Notes: generated by a model not told the origin, from the letters alone. 44,024 bases of DNA from Leadbetterella sp. (GCA_021740125.1 JAIPAJ010000008.1:1-44024); one strand, 5' to 3'; shown: positions 1-9,535, counted from the first letter of the stretch. Program-made: numbers and translations.

Positions 1-1
1 A

Positions 2-601
2 AACGGTTTATTGGCCATCCGAGTGGAAGCTGGGCACGAACTTTTGGATGCAGGAGCCTCAAAAGCTTTTGCAGTGGCAGACCATCAAATAGCCCATATT
101 TATGTCAATGACAAGAAAGAAAAGGCCCGTGTAAAAGATATTTTGGAGAAAAAAGAAGGTGTAAAGTTGGTAATGGATGAAGACGAAAAGAAAGAGCATC
201 ATATCAACCATGAGAGGGCTGGAGATTTCATATTGATGGCCAAAGCCGATAGCTGGTTTACCTATTATTATTGGAACGATGACAAACTCGCACCCGATTT
301 TGCCAGAAGCGTGGACATACACAACAAACCAGGCTACGACCCAGTAGAGATGTTCATGAACCCGGCAAATCCTTTAATAAAACTACGAGCAGCCTATAAA
401 TTGGCCAAAAAACTCCTGGGATTTAGATACCGAATGGACGTAATTCCATTAGACGCCACGATAATCAAAGGCTCCCATGGCTCTTTAGACATTGACAAAG
501 AGTTTTACCCCGTACTCATTACTAATCAAGCTATTAATCAAAAAGAGATTGCAGCCACTGATGTTTATAATGTCATTTGGGAGAGTGTTTTTGGAAAATA
601 A
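2..601 (+). CDS. Alkaline-phosphatase-superfamily phosphodiesterase / nucleotide pyrophosphatase, C-terminal part
   Basis: The reading frame is open to the first base, so the ORF-track start (a TTG at 11) is an artefact and this is the 3' end of a longer gene. Seen: metal-site-like motifs of the type I phosphodiesterase/nucleotide pyrophosphatase family, namely ADHQIAHIYV near the start, VDIHNKPGYDP in the middle and IKGSHGS near the end. These resemble the Asp/His residues that bind the second zinc in this superfamily. Known of the family: two-metal hydrolysis of phosphodiesters such as nucleotides. The substrate cannot be told from this fragment. The gene ends with TAA directly followed by TAG, only 10 bases from the convergent pseudouridine synthase stop, so there is no room for a separate terminator. 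The fold assignment is fairly sure; the biological role is not. Confidence 0.72.
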   Translation, partial: NGLLAIRVEAGHELLDAGASKAFAVADHQIAHIYVNDKKEKARVKDILEKKEGVKLVMDEDEKKEHHINHERAGDFILMAKADSWFTYYYWNDDKLAPDFARSVDIHNKPGYDPVEMFMNPANPLIKLRAAYKLAKKLLGFRYRMDVIPLDATIIKGSHGSLDIDKEFYPVLITNQAINQKEIAATDVYNVIWESVFGK

Positions 602-611
602 TAGAATAAAT

Positions 612-1364
612 TCACTTAGCAAACTTCTCCAACTGATTTACCAAAACTTCGAAATCATTGGGGTATGGAGCGGTGGCTTCTATTACCTGACCGTCTAAAT
701 CGTGATACTTGATAGTGTGGGCATGTAGAGCCACTCTTTTCATCAATGGTAACTCTTCAGTGTCGTTTTTAAGGTTAAACTTTCGTTTGATGTCTGACAG
801 AAAAACCATTTCTCCACCATAGGTAGGGTCACAAACAATTGGGGCTTTGAGACATTGCAAATGCACACGTATCTGGTGCATACGACCTGTGATAGGAATA
901 CACTTCACCAAAGTGTGTCTGGTGTATTTTCTGAAGGTAAAGAATATCGTTTCGGCCATTTTGCCTTTTGCCTTGTCTATTCTTACTGCGGTGCCATCTT
1001 TTAGTGGTGCTATGGGCAAAAAGACCGAAATAGAATCAAAATCATGTAAACCATTTACTACGGCGTGATATTCTTTCTGAACTTCACGGTGCTCAAACTG
1101 CATGGCGAGGTTTCGGTAAGCTTCGGGATTTTTGGCAATCACCAATGCACCTGAAGTTTCTTTATCGAGACGGTGACATAATTGCACATCACCATAAGTT
1201 TCCCTGGCCAGCTTAAGAATGCTTATTGAGCGGTCGGCGGTGCGTTCGTCTAAAGAAGGTACAAATGGCGGTTTATTGATAACCAAATAGTTATCATTCT
1301 CAAAAATCACTAACTCTTTAAAATCTAAATTCTTTGGTGCTTTTTTAAACCTACTTAAATCCAT
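612..1364 (-). CDS. RluA-family pseudouridine synthase
   Basis: A 250-residue protein that would isomerise uridine to pseudouridine in rRNA or tRNA. Seen: the catalytic motif CHRLDKETSGALV with the nucleophilic Asp at about residue 67, an N-terminal NKPP segment typical of the family, and GRMHQIRVHL in the C-terminal half. No S4 RNA-binding domain precedes the catalytic domain, so it is the short RluA type rather than RluC/RluD-like. It lies 27 bases after the histidine kinase stop, in the same direction, and may be the last gene of that transcript. It converges on the phosphodiesterase with 10 bases between stops. The family is certain; the target uridine cannot be assigned. Confidence 0.9.
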   Translation of the reverse strand: MDLSRFKKAPKNLDFKELVIFENDNYLVINKPPFVPSLDERTADRSISILKLARETYGDVQLCHRLDKETSGALVIAKNPEAYRNLAMQFEHREVQKEYHAVVNGLHDFDSISVFLPIAPLKDGTAVRIDKAKGKMAETIFFTFRKYTRHTLVKCIPITGRMHQIRVHLQCLKAPIVCDPTYGGEMVFLSDIKRKFNLKNDTEELPLMKRVALHAHTIKYHDLDGQVIEATAPYPNDFEVLVNQLEKFAK

Positions 1365-1391
1365 CCTACCGTTTGTTATTACAATACAAAG

Positions 1392-2438
1392 CTACGCAAT
1401 TTCCTTGGGTGGTTTGGCCAAAAGGAAGGTAAATCTTGTGCCTTTGTCTATTTTGGAGGTTACGTTTATGGTAGAATCATGGGCGTTTAAGATGTGTTTT
1501 ACGATGGCCAAGCCCAATCCTGTACCACCTACTTCTCGTGATCGACTTTTGTCAACTTTATAAAAACGTTCAAATATCCTGGGCAGTTGTTCTTGTGGAA
1601 TACCTGGACCGTTATCCTCTATAACTATCTCCACTTTCCTGTTTTCTGCATTGAGTTCTACCAATACTTTACCGTTATCACGGCCATATTTTATCGCATT
1701 ATCTATCAAATTTATCAGCACTTGAGACAGGCGTTGCTTATCTCCATAAACCCAACATTCTCTGAGGTCTTTGGGTTTATACACCATAGTAGTGTTTCTT
1801 TTATTGGCCTTATTTTCAAGCTGTTCGAATATCTCTTTGACCAATTCTAAAATATCGAAAGCTCCGAATATCATTTTTATGTCGCCGGTTTCTACCTGTG
1901 ACAAAACTACCAAATCTCTTACCAAAATATCCAAACCATCGAGGCTTTTGGCCGCTTTTTTCAAGAATCTTTCAGCTATAACTGGATCTTCTAATGCACC
2001 ATCAATAAGCGTATGTACAAAGCCCTGAGCTGCAAAAATGGGAGTTTTTAGTTCATGAGAAACGTCAGCCAAAAACTCCCTGCGAAATATCTCCATCCGT
2101 TTTAGCTCATCAATCTCCTCTTGTTTTTTGCTGACATAATTAGAAATTTCTCTGTTGAGTTTTTTAAGTGGGTTTACACTTTTCAGAAGTGATTTTCTAG
2201 AAATATCGAAGTCGCGAATTTTGAGTTTTTGAATGCTCGCATAAATCTCATTTACTTCTTTAAATACTAGTAAGTCAATGATATAAAACATAAAAAAGAA
2301 GGTAGAGAAGAAACTCCCAATGGCTGCAATGAATAAGATAGCCAAGTTTACCTCCGGTACAAAAGTTAGGAAGCCAGTAGTAATACTAGAAACAAGTAAC
2401 GATGCAAAAAGAGAAATCCACCTAGGCGATAAGAACAT
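1392..2438 (-). CDS. PhoR-like sensor histidine kinase
   Basis: A 348-residue inner-membrane kinase. Seen: two hydrophobic segments (about residues 8-28 and 32-58) with almost no periplasmic loop between them, a linker, then the HisKA box FLADVSHELKTP (phospho-accepting His about 128). The ATP-binding domain follows, with NLIDNAIKYG (N box), DNGPGIP (G1) and GGTGLGLAIVKH (G2). There is no obvious PAS domain, and the near-absent periplasmic sensor suggests it senses through the membrane or a partner, as PhoR kinases do with the Pst/PhoU system. It sits 57 bases after a PhoB-like regulator gene in the same direction, which is its likely partner. Phosphate sensing is inferred from resemblance only; no pst or phoU gene is in the window. 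Confidence 0.88.
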   Translation of the reverse strand: MFLSPRWISLFASLLVSSITTGFLTFVPEVNLAILFIAAIGSFFSTFFFMFYIIDLLVFKEVNEIYASIQKLKIRDFDISRKSLLKSVNPLKKLNREISNYVSKKQEEIDELKRMEIFRREFLADVSHELKTPIFAAQGFVHTLIDGALEDPVIAERFLKKAAKSLDGLDILVRDLVVLSQVETGDIKMIFGAFDILELVKEIFEQLENKANKRNTTMVYKPKDLRECWVYGDKQRLSQVLINLIDNAIKYGRDNGKVLVELNAENRKVEIVIEDNGPGIPQEQLPRIFERFYKVDKSRSREVGGTGLGLAIVKHILNAHDSTINVTSKIDKGTRFTFLLAKPPKEIA

Positions 2439-2495
2439 ACAAAATCTTTAGCAGAACGAAATTGGGGTTTTATGGGCTATAAAGCAAATTTTATG

Positions 2496-3179
2496 CTAAT
2501 TATCTGACTTAAACATATATCCTACGCCCTTAAGCGTGCCTATATATTGGTCGCCAATTTTTTCTCTGACTTTGCGAATATGAACGTCAATGGTACGTTC
2601 AACAACAAAAACATCTGAACCCCAAATCTTCTGAAGTAAGCTTTCTCGTGATTGAACTTTATTTGGAACTGAGGCAAGATAGTGTAGGATTTCAAATTCT
2701 TTTTTAGGTAAAACAACAACTGAACCATCTTCTTTGGTGACAGAATAAGTCTCCTTGTTGATCGTCAATCCTGCAATATTCAATACTCCTTCGTCCGAAC
2801 TTTTTTGAGTTTCCTTTCTAAAAAAAGCATTTATTCTACTTAAAAGTGCACGTGGTTTTATGGGTTTAGTTAGATAGTCGTCTGCCCCTACTTCGAATGC
2901 GGCCACTTCAGAATATTCTTCAGCTCTGGCTGTAAGGTAAAGTAAATGTATGTGTTTTAGCTTTTCAGTACTTTTGATGATTTTTCCGGCTTCAATGCCA
3001 TCCATAATGGGCATCATAATATCCATCAATATCAAATCTGGCATAAATTGTTTAGCTGCCTCTATGCCCTCAAGGCCATTTGCTGCAGATTTTACCTCAT
3101 AACCTTCTTTTTCTAGATTATAAATCAATAGCTCAAGTATGTCTGCGTCGTCGTCAATGACAAGTACTTTTTTAGCCAT
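2496..3179 (-). CDS. PhoB/OmpR-family response regulator
   Basis: A 227-residue two-domain regulator. Seen: receiver domain at residues 1-120 with the acidic pair DD at 9-10, phospho-acceptor Asp53 in LILMDIMMP, Thr83 and Lys105 in YLTKPIKP. A winged-helix DNA-binding domain follows, with VVERTIDVHIRKVREKIG and the terminal wing GVGYMF. The length is standard for the family. It is followed 57 bases later by the PhoR-like kinase. A TAnnTTTG-type box (TACTTTTG) lies about 38 bases upstream of the ATG, so the pair probably has its own promoter. Its closeness to PhoB is by overall look only; any OmpR-family role is possible. Confidence 0.9.
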   Translation of the reverse strand: MAKKVLVIDDDADILELLIYNLEKEGYEVKSAANGLEGIEAAKQFMPDLILMDIMMPIMDGIEAGKIIKSTEKLKHIHLLYLTARAEEYSEVAAFEVGADDYLTKPIKPRALLSRINAFFRKETQKSSDEGVLNIAGLTINKETYSVTKEDGSVVVLPKKEFEILHYLASVPNKVQSRESLLQKIWGSDVFVVERTIDVHIRKVREKIGDQYIGTLKGVGYMFKSDN

Positions 3180-3216
3180 ATTTATTATTTGTTAATTGAA
3201 CGTTAAAATTCTTGTG

Positions 3217-3224
3217 CAAAAGTA
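3217..3224 (-). promoter_or_regulatory. Candidate -7 box for the response regulator/kinase pair
   Basis: The minus strand reads TACTTTTG, an exact match to the Bacteroidota -7 consensus TAnnTTTG, about 38 bases upstream of the regulator start. No TTG is found at the expected distance upstream, so only half of the promoter is seen. The motif is short and can occur by chance in AT-rich DNA. Confidence 0.4.
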
Positions 3225-3257
3225 GACTAACTAAGCCTGAGGTATGTTAAGTCAGTG

Positions 3258-4085
3258 TTAAATTTCTATCGAATAAATCTTACGCTGTTCGTTAGTAAAG
3301 ACAATTTTCGAGTTGTTTTCAAAAACTACAGCCTCCGTTTGATTCTTACCAATTTTGATACATTTCAAAGGCTTCTTAAAGTTTATTTCATTGTTTTCAA
3401 TGCCATAAATCATTAATTTCCCATAAGTAATAAGAGCATACTTCGTACCATCCGGACTAATATCCGCCCCAGTTACCTGAGTTTTAAAATATACCTGATC
3501 TTGCGGAAAAACTGAATATTCACCTGGCTTATCTGGCAAAACATACAATTTAGTGAGTTTTTTGCCTTTGTTCCAACTTTTGGTGAATAAATAAAGTGAG
3601 TCGTTTTTCCAAAAGAATGCTTCACAATCAAAAACGCGATTGGAACTATCTGCTGGGGTTTGGTCTGCATATTTATATTTAATCTTTTCTACCCCGTAAT
3701 ATCCTCTTTTATAAATAGTTAAATCGTCTCTACGGTTCGAATTATTTCCAAAATCACCCATATAAAGGTTGCCTTTGTCATCTTTGGCAAGATCTTCCCA
3801 GTCAATATTAACCGCATTCGGAACATCTAAAGTATCAAACATCAAGCCCTCTGCATTCACCATATACAGTTCTGGGCTGCCACCTGAATCGTTATGGGTC
3901 CAATAATAGCCGTCTTGCCACGCTTTGCTCAAACCCGAGTTTTCACCAATACAAACCGGAAACTTACCCGTTTTCTCTATTTTAGGTTTGCTTTTGACAA
4001 AAAAGGCATTCTTAACCTCGTAATTGCAAGAGCAAGTGGCTGTTTTGAGAGCAAATAGAAAAAGATAGAGTTTATATATAATCAT
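3258..4085 (-). CDS. Predicted beta-propeller-like lipoprotein of unknown function
   Basis: The ORF track starts at 4148, but the ATG at 4085 is preferred. It overlaps the maltokinase TGA as ATGA, and it opens with a short hydrophobic segment ending in Cys-Ser-Cys (MIIYKLYLFLFALKTATC), a plausible lipoprotein signal. The upstream extension is rich in Arg/Lys and reads through the maltokinase 3' end. The mature protein (about 250 residues) has repeated blade-like stretches such as YYWTHNDSGG, NIDWEDLAKDDKGNLYMGDFG and DCEAFFWKNDSLYLFTKSW. This suggests a small propeller of the kind seen in SdiA-regulated or SMP-30-like proteins. I do not recognise the family. The overlap implies translational coupling with the maltokinase-like gene. 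Confidence 0.65.
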   Translation of the reverse strand: MIIYKLYLFLFALKTATCSCNYEVKNAFFVKSKPKIEKTGKFPVCIGENSGLSKAWQDGYYWTHNDSGGSPELYMVNAEGLMFDTLDVPNAVNIDWEDLAKDDKGNLYMGDFGNNSNRRDDLTIYKRGYYGVEKIKYKYADQTPADSSNRVFDCEAFFWKNDSLYLFTKSWNKGKKLTKLYVLPDKPGEYSVFPQDQVYFKTQVTGADISPDGTKYALITYGKLMIYGIENNEINFKKPLKCIKIGKNQTEAVVFENNSKIVFTNEQRKIYSIEI

Positions 4086-5638
4086 CTTTTCAGTTTTTCG
4101 ATTTCTAAAATCACGTCTAAAATACCTTTCAAGGGAATTTTTACCCATCCAGGGCGATAATTTAACTCATAACCCAACTCATAAACCGCTTTTTCTAATA
4201 AATGAAATTGCAATAAATAGTTAATCTCGTTATTGTTTTTCAAAAGCGGATGCAAAGGTCCAAAATAGCCAAGGTATTCTTCCAAATAAGTATCTCGCAT
4301 GAGTTTATACCACCTATCGGTTGCTCTTTGGAGTACTTTTTCGTCTAATTCCATGGTTTCAGGACTGTTAAACAATTTGGCTGAAACTGCATAATGGTAA
4401 GAACGGATCATTCCAGCGACATCTTTCAGTGGTGAATGCTTAACTTTTCTACTTGAAATGGTGCTTTCAGGCTCACCTTCAAAATCTATAATAACCAAAT
4501 CTTCATCACAAACCAAGACCTGCCCGAGATGGTAATCACCATGGATTCTCGTTCTGAATGATTCAATTGGCCTTGTAAGAATTTGATCGACAAAATCCAA
4601 AATCAAATCCTTGGCCTCCATAAATTTCCAAGCCAAAATCTGCGAAGCTTCGTCGAGAGTCAAATAATTATCAGTCAAAATATTGTATCTATGTTCGAGC
4701 AAATCTTCTACTTTTTGGTGAATAAATCTACGATAGGGTCTATCGAAATTATCTGCTCTAAATCCCTCATCGCCATGAATACTGAAAAGGGCATCGTGCA
4801 TTTGAGCTGTTCTTATCCCCAAAAGAGCCACTTTTTCAAAAACATTTTCTTTAACTTGGAAATTTCCATCAACAAAAGCAAACATGAATTCGTTGAGATA
4901 ATCGCCGGTTTTTGACCAATTGTCTTTTTCGTTAGAAATAACCTCAACCAGTAAACCGAAAGTAATGTCACTTTCCAATTTTCTTTCTAATGTAACACTT
5001 CCACAAAACCTAGGAATGTTTTTAAAATCTGAGTTTTGTGTAATAAACTGCACCATTTCCACCTCTGGATTGGTTTCTGTGAAGAGTTTACGGTATAATT
5101 TAAAAAAATATTTATCACCAAAAATAAAGGCCGTATTGCTAGAATCTATTTCAGGAATCACACTTTCAGCAGCCGTTTCATCCTCTAATCCTTTACCCTT
5201 TTCAAATTTCAGTAAGTCATTGTCTATCTGAACGATACCGTTGTTAGCTACTATATTATGAAAAATAGCCTCTCTAAAAGCAGTATCAAAAACAGCCTCA
5301 ACCAAATAACCCTCTTTATCTTCGAGTGTGGCAGGACTGATAATTGCCTTTTCAGGTAACTCTGAAAATGTTTTCTCTACAAAAGACAAGGGAAACATAT
5401 AGGTCTCAATGTCTCCCTCCGGATACTTTACGGATATTATGCTGAAGAAAAACTGCTTTTCTTCGTCGGTCATTCTTATTACCTTTGTAATTTTTAGACG
5501 CCAGTTCTTTCGTGCTTTGCCTGCAAACCATCGGCATTTGACAAAATAGTCGGGCAATAAATTATCCTCTAAAACAGTATGTACGTATTTGTCCTTTTCA
5601 AAACCTTCCCAGTCGAGTTGCAAAACAAATTTTGACAT
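4082..5638 (-). CDS. Maltokinase-like protein (aminoglycoside-phosphotransferase fold)
   Basis: A 518-residue cytoplasmic kinase. Seen: an N-terminal cap with KCRWFAGKARKNWRL, the lobe segment FGDKYFFKLYRK with a candidate ATP-contacting Lys, the catalytic loop RIHGDYHLGQVL and the metal-binding IDFEGEP. These are the hallmarks of maltokinases, which make maltose 1-phosphate for the GlgE alpha-glucan route. In many bacteria this domain is fused to trehalose synthase; here it stands alone and no treS or glgE is in the window. It follows the S9 peptidase gene by 58 bases in the same direction and overlaps the next lipoprotein gene by four bases. The family call is strong. Maltose as substrate is inferred from the family. 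Confidence 0.82.
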   Translation of the reverse strand: MSKFVLQLDWEGFEKDKYVHTVLEDNLLPDYFVKCRWFAGKARKNWRLKITKVIRMTDEEKQFFFSIISVKYPEGDIETYMFPLSFVEKTFSELPEKAIISPATLEDKEGYLVEAVFDTAFREAIFHNIVANNGIVQIDNDLLKFEKGKGLEDETAAESVIPEIDSSNTAFIFGDKYFFKLYRKLFTETNPEVEMVQFITQNSDFKNIPRFCGSVTLERKLESDITFGLLVEVISNEKDNWSKTGDYLNEFMFAFVDGNFQVKENVFEKVALLGIRTAQMHDALFSIHGDEGFRADNFDRPYRRFIHQKVEDLLEHRYNILTDNYLTLDEASQILAWKFMEAKDLILDFVDQILTRPIESFRTRIHGDYHLGQVLVCDEDLVIIDFEGEPESTISSRKVKHSPLKDVAGMIRSYHYAVSAKLFNSPETMELDEKVLQRATDRWYKLMRDTYLEEYLGYFGPLHPLLKNNNEINYLLQFHLLEKAVYELGYELNYRPGWVKIPLKGILDVILEIEKLKR

Positions 5639-5696
5639 AATTTTCGGTCAAGTATTTTTCATCAAATTAATAGGAGATTTGAGAATAAAAAAGGAT

Positions 5697-8039
5697 TTAT
5701 CTCAATTTCTCTTCGAAAAGTTTCAAAATCCTTTTGTACTCATCGGTCCACGAACTTGGCTCCACAAATCCATGATCTTCTACAGGATAAGATGCAAGTT
5801 CCCAATTATCTTTCTTCAATTCTATCAAACGTTGACTCAAACGCACAACATCTTGATAATGAACATTAACATCTACGACACCATGACAAATCAATAGGTT
5901 ATTCTTTAGTCCACCTGCAAAATATATTGGTGAGCTTTTGTGGTAAGCAATACTGTCAGTTTGGGGAGTATTGAGGATATTCGATGTGTATCCATGATTG
6001 TAGGCAGACCAATCTGTAACGGGTCTAAGTGCAGCTCCAGCCTTAAATACATCTGGTGCTGTAAAAAGCCCCATAAGTGTAATAAAACCACCATAAGAAC
6101 CACCATAAATTCCAATTTTTTTGGAATCTACACCATAATTTTTAACCAAATATTGAGCAGCATCGACATGATCCGACAAATCTTTGCCGCCCATGTGTCT
6201 GTATATACCAGTTCTTACATCTCGACCATACCCTGCTGATGCTCTGTAGTCTATATCCAAAACTGTATAACCCAAATCAGTCAAAAGGTTATGAAACATA
6301 TATTCTCTAAAATAACTGCTCCACCATTTGTGGGCATTTTGTAGATAGCCAGCACCATGCACAAATATTACAGCAGGCTTTGTTCCTGCTTTTTTGCCTT
6401 TGGCGGTTGGCTCATAAATTCTACCATATATTTCTTGTCCATCAGACGCTTTAAAAGTAATAATTTTCGGATCTCTCCATGGATAAGCTTGAAAATCATC
6501 TGTAAGTGAGTTTGTAATCTTTTCAGAAACTGCACCAGATTCGTTTTTTTGTAAGTACAACTCCCAAGGCTTGTTAGAATAGGAATATCTAATGGCAAGT
6601 TGTTTTTCATCAGGTGAAATTGTCACCTCATGAGCACCTGTCATTTCGGTTATTTTCGTAAGCTTAGTGCCATCTACTGATAAATGATAAAAATGTTGTT
6701 CGCCGGGGTGAACCTGATTGGTAGTGATAAAAAACTTGGTTTTGTCTTGAGATAAAGCTACCTTTTGCACCTCAAATTTACCAGAAGTTAGGGCTATTTT
6801 AGTTTTCGTAGTCAAATCGAATCTATAAAGGTGAGCATATCCTGTTTCTTCTGATTGAAAATAAATGGTGTTTTCATCTAAAAAACCCAAGGTGCTTGCA
6901 AAGTTAGAAATTCCAGGTCCGCCAATCCAAGCCTCATCTCTTTGGTGATCGATACTTTGAACTTTACCATTTACCAAGTCAACTTTTATAATCCAACGGT
7001 CTTTGTGATCTACAGTTCTTGCATCAGCAACTAAATTTGTCCCCATCGGCGACCATGTAAAGTTAGAAAATTGCACCACACGACCTTTCGCTTTTGTTGC
7101 ACTATCGATTTTCGGATAATCTTTGAAATATTCTGGAAATTTCTCCAAACCAGGCAAACCTTTTGATGATATCTTGAAAACGGTATCGGCCAAAGCATTG
7201 AACAAATAAGATTCTGAAGTCATTTGTGGAGAGCCAACTTTGTTTCTTCCAGGAATATCCTCTGTGTATCCCGATGCATTTACATAATTTGGTACAATGG
7301 TATTCTTTTGCGTCTTAGGTGTTTCTAAAACACTATAAATCAACATATTTAGATTTGGATTCACCTGCAAACCTCCGAGTCTTTTCTCGTCCAGATATAT
7401 CTTTTTTAGTCCTTTTTTGGGTGGATTATTCTTTTTGGCTTCTGTTTCTTTATTTTTTCTTTCCTCAAGCACATCAAACAATTCCAACTGATCTTTTTCT
7501 AACCAAAGCTCTTCATCTGTTTTTTTCTTTTCAGAAGCTTTTGAACTGGTTTGAAAATCAGTCAATTGTTTTACAAATCCATCATTGATATTTTGGGCAA
7601 ATAAATTTTGGCCCCTTCTGAAAATAATATTTTCATCGTCAAGAGAAAACTCTGGTGAAGACTCTATATCAACTGTTTGTGTTAATCTTTTTACAAGGTT
7701 AGTACGCAAAAAATGCAAATACAAATCACCTTCCTTTACAAAAACTTTCTTAGTCAGGTCATTTGAATATGTACCCGCTGGAGAAAGTTTTTCTCTTTGT
7801 TTTGAAGAAAGTTTCTCGGTTTTTTGAATTTGTAAATTATAAGCATAAAGAGAATCACCTAAGTTTTTCTCTGGATTCCAGTTGAAATAAATGTTTTTAC
7901 TGTCTTCTGACCAAGAAATATTAGAAGGAGATGTTCCAATCCATTTTGGATCTTGCATGATTTTGTCTACGGAGAGTTTAGACTGTGCAAATGCACCTAA
8001 AAAGCAGAAGCTCAACAGAGCCATTAGTTTGATTTTCAT
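5697..8039 (-). CDS. Secreted S9-family prolyl oligopeptidase / dipeptidyl peptidase-like enzyme
   Basis: A 780-residue protein with an N-terminal signal (ALLSFCFLGAFAQ), a seven-bladed-propeller-like N-terminal region of WD40/TolB-type repeats, and a C-terminal alpha/beta-hydrolase domain. The catalytic triad is visible: Ser648 in GIYGGSYGGF, Asp723 in CHGVVDVNVH and His756 in VEDHGFVEP. Known of the family: periplasmic or outer-membrane peptidases that cut after proline or alanine, or release dipeptides. A Lys/Glu-rich insertion around residues 170-215 is charged and low in complexity. It begins 23 bases after the cytochrome-c/VCBS lipoprotein gene, so it probably shares its transcript. The exact S9 subfamily is not settled. 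Confidence 0.9.
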   Translation of the reverse strand: MKIKLMALLSFCFLGAFAQSKLSVDKIMQDPKWIGTSPSNISWSEDSKNIYFNWNPEKNLGDSLYAYNLQIQKTEKLSSKQREKLSPAGTYSNDLTKKVFVKEGDLYLHFLRTNLVKRLTQTVDIESSPEFSLDDENIIFRRGQNLFAQNINDGFVKQLTDFQTSSKASEKKKTDEELWLEKDQLELFDVLEERKNKETEAKKNNPPKKGLKKIYLDEKRLGGLQVNPNLNMLIYSVLETPKTQKNTIVPNYVNASGYTEDIPGRNKVGSPQMTSESYLFNALADTVFKISSKGLPGLEKFPEYFKDYPKIDSATKAKGRVVQFSNFTWSPMGTNLVADARTVDHKDRWIIKVDLVNGKVQSIDHQRDEAWIGGPGISNFASTLGFLDENTIYFQSEETGYAHLYRFDLTTKTKIALTSGKFEVQKVALSQDKTKFFITTNQVHPGEQHFYHLSVDGTKLTKITEMTGAHEVTISPDEKQLAIRYSYSNKPWELYLQKNESGAVSEKITNSLTDDFQAYPWRDPKIITFKASDGQEIYGRIYEPTAKGKKAGTKPAVIFVHGAGYLQNAHKWWSSYFREYMFHNLLTDLGYTVLDIDYRASAGYGRDVRTGIYRHMGGKDLSDHVDAAQYLVKNYGVDSKKIGIYGGSYGGFITLMGLFTAPDVFKAGAALRPVTDWSAYNHGYTSNILNTPQTDSIAYHKSSPIYFAGGLKNNLLICHGVVDVNVHYQDVVRLSQRLIELKKDNWELASYPVEDHGFVEPSSWTDEYKRILKLFEEKLR

Positions 8040-8062
8040 TGATTTATAGAGGTTTGATGAAA

Positions 8063-9535
8063 TTATTTCATTAATAAATTTTCTAATATTACCACAGATT
8101 TGACTCCTGCTTTTTTCCGTAGTTCCCTGTTAAAAGCACCCAAAATGATATCTTTATCTCCATCTTTGTCAAAATCTCCTGCATCCATTGTCAGCCACTT
8201 ATGACTCGATACTTTCTTTTTTGAACTTACATCGAATTTTAAATTTGCTTGGCCTTCAAAATACAAAAATGCTTCGTTTCGTTTTGTGTCCGGAAAAAAT
8301 GAAATAACTGCCAAATCGAAATCTTTGTCATTGTCAAAATCTTCAGCAATTACTTTGGATGCTCCATTAATCGGGTAAAAGTATTTTTCTTTGAACTCCA
8401 CATTCCCATCATTAAGGTAAATACGAACACCGTGAAAAGGTTTCTTGGTGATACTCAAATCGGCATTGTCGCCGTTTGTATAGACAAAATCCAAGTCGCC
8501 ATCAAAGTCTAAATCTTTGGTCTCAAAATAACTAGAGCCAAAATAAGATGGGAAACTAATCAAAGTTTTCATTTCGAACTCGCCATTTCCTGTATTTCTA
8601 AATAAAACAATGGCCTCTCTACCTTGCGTCATCAATGCCAAAATATCTTTCTTCCCATCTTTGTCAAAATCTACATGATAGACCACCCTTGCTCCTGGCT
8701 CATTAATTAAAATATTTTCCTTGAAGGTTTTGCCATCATACCAAGTCAAATTTCCTGTCAGATTACCGAAATTTGAAATGATAAAGTCCTCGTAATTATC
8801 GCCGTTTAAATCGGCCAAAACCATGTTTACGGGTCTGTGCAGTTTGTCAATCAACACTTTATTTCCAGCAAGAAGTCTTCCCTCTGACAAATCCGATGGA
8901 TTAAGAATACCAACTTCTAAGGTTACTTTACCTAAGTTTTTGTGATACTTTATATCTACGACCGGACTTTTTGTTTTTATGGAATCAATTAAATTGCCAT
9001 TTGAGGAAAGTGAATAAACACTACTTTTTATTGACGTTCCTATCAAAGTTTGATTTTTTGTCGAATCAAACTGAGTTAATACTATTTCATTAGCATCAAT
9101 TTTCTGCTCTTTTAAAGAAAATCCCAAAAGCTCTTTTGTATTTAAAACCTCGTTTTGGATTAAAGAATCTGGGGCATTTTCTCCATAATATTTCAAAATC
9201 TTTTCCCAATCCGCTTTGGCCATTACAGGGTTTTGAGGATAAACGCCCGAATTCATGATGGCCATCATTTCATCGTTGGAGAAGTTCATCATTTCCAACA
9301 TAAACTCTCCCTGGCCGAGTCTAAGAGCCATTTTGGGTAGTACACCATTTAGCCAAATAGCTTTGGGCAAAGACTTGGGGTCGGGAAAAATATGACATCC
9401 CGAACAATGAATCTTAGCCAATTCTTCGCCTGTAAGATTTGATTCTTCTGGTGTTGTAATTTCAGAAGAACTTCCTTTTTTGCATGAAACCCCAATGACC
9501 CAAATAAACAACAAACCAATTAACGAATACCTCAT
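8063..9535 (-). CDS. Lipoprotein with cytochrome c heme site and FG-GAP/VCBS repeats
   Basis: A 490-residue protein. Seen: lipobox ending in Cys18 (IWVIGVSC), then one heme-binding CxxCH (HCSGCHIFPDP, Cys44-Cys47-His48) with Met-rich sequence after it (about 70-95) that could give the axial ligand. From about residue 200 there are repeated calcium-binding FG-GAP/VCBS blades such as DLNGDNYEDFI, DFDKDGKKDIL, DLDFDGDLDFVY, DFDNDKDFDLAV and DFDKDGDKDIIL. It would sit on a membrane surface as a propeller carrying one heme. It starts two bases after the stop of the larger VCBS lipoprotein (TAA-TT-ATG) and is followed by the S9 peptidase, so the three look co-translated. Electron transfer or ligand binding cannot be told apart from sequence. 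Confidence 0.83.
   Translation of the reverse strand: MRYSLIGLLFIWVIGVSCKKGSSSEITTPEESNLTGEELAKIHCSGCHIFPDPKSLPKAIWLNGVLPKMALRLGQGEFMLEMMNFSNDEMMAIMNSGVYPQNPVMAKADWEKILKYYGENAPDSLIQNEVLNTKELLGFSLKEQKIDANEIVLTQFDSTKNQTLIGTSIKSSVYSLSSNGNLIDSIKTKSPVVDIKYHKNLGKVTLEVGILNPSDLSEGRLLAGNKVLIDKLHRPVNMVLADLNGDNYEDFIISNFGNLTGNLTWYDGKTFKENILINEPGARVVYHVDFDKDGKKDILALMTQGREAIVLFRNTGNGEFEMKTLISFPSYFGSSYFETKDLDFDGDLDFVYTNGDNADLSITKKPFHGVRIYLNDGNVEFKEKYFYPINGASKVIAEDFDNDKDFDLAVISFFPDTKRNEAFLYFEGQANLKFDVSSKKKVSSHKWLTMDAGDFDKDGDKDIILGAFNRELRKKAGVKSVVILENLLMK

Noticed and set aside
4583-5231. Two plus-strand ORFs (110 and 103 residues) opposite the maltokinase-like gene
   Set aside because: Opposite a gene with clear kinase motifs; no recognisable protein text.
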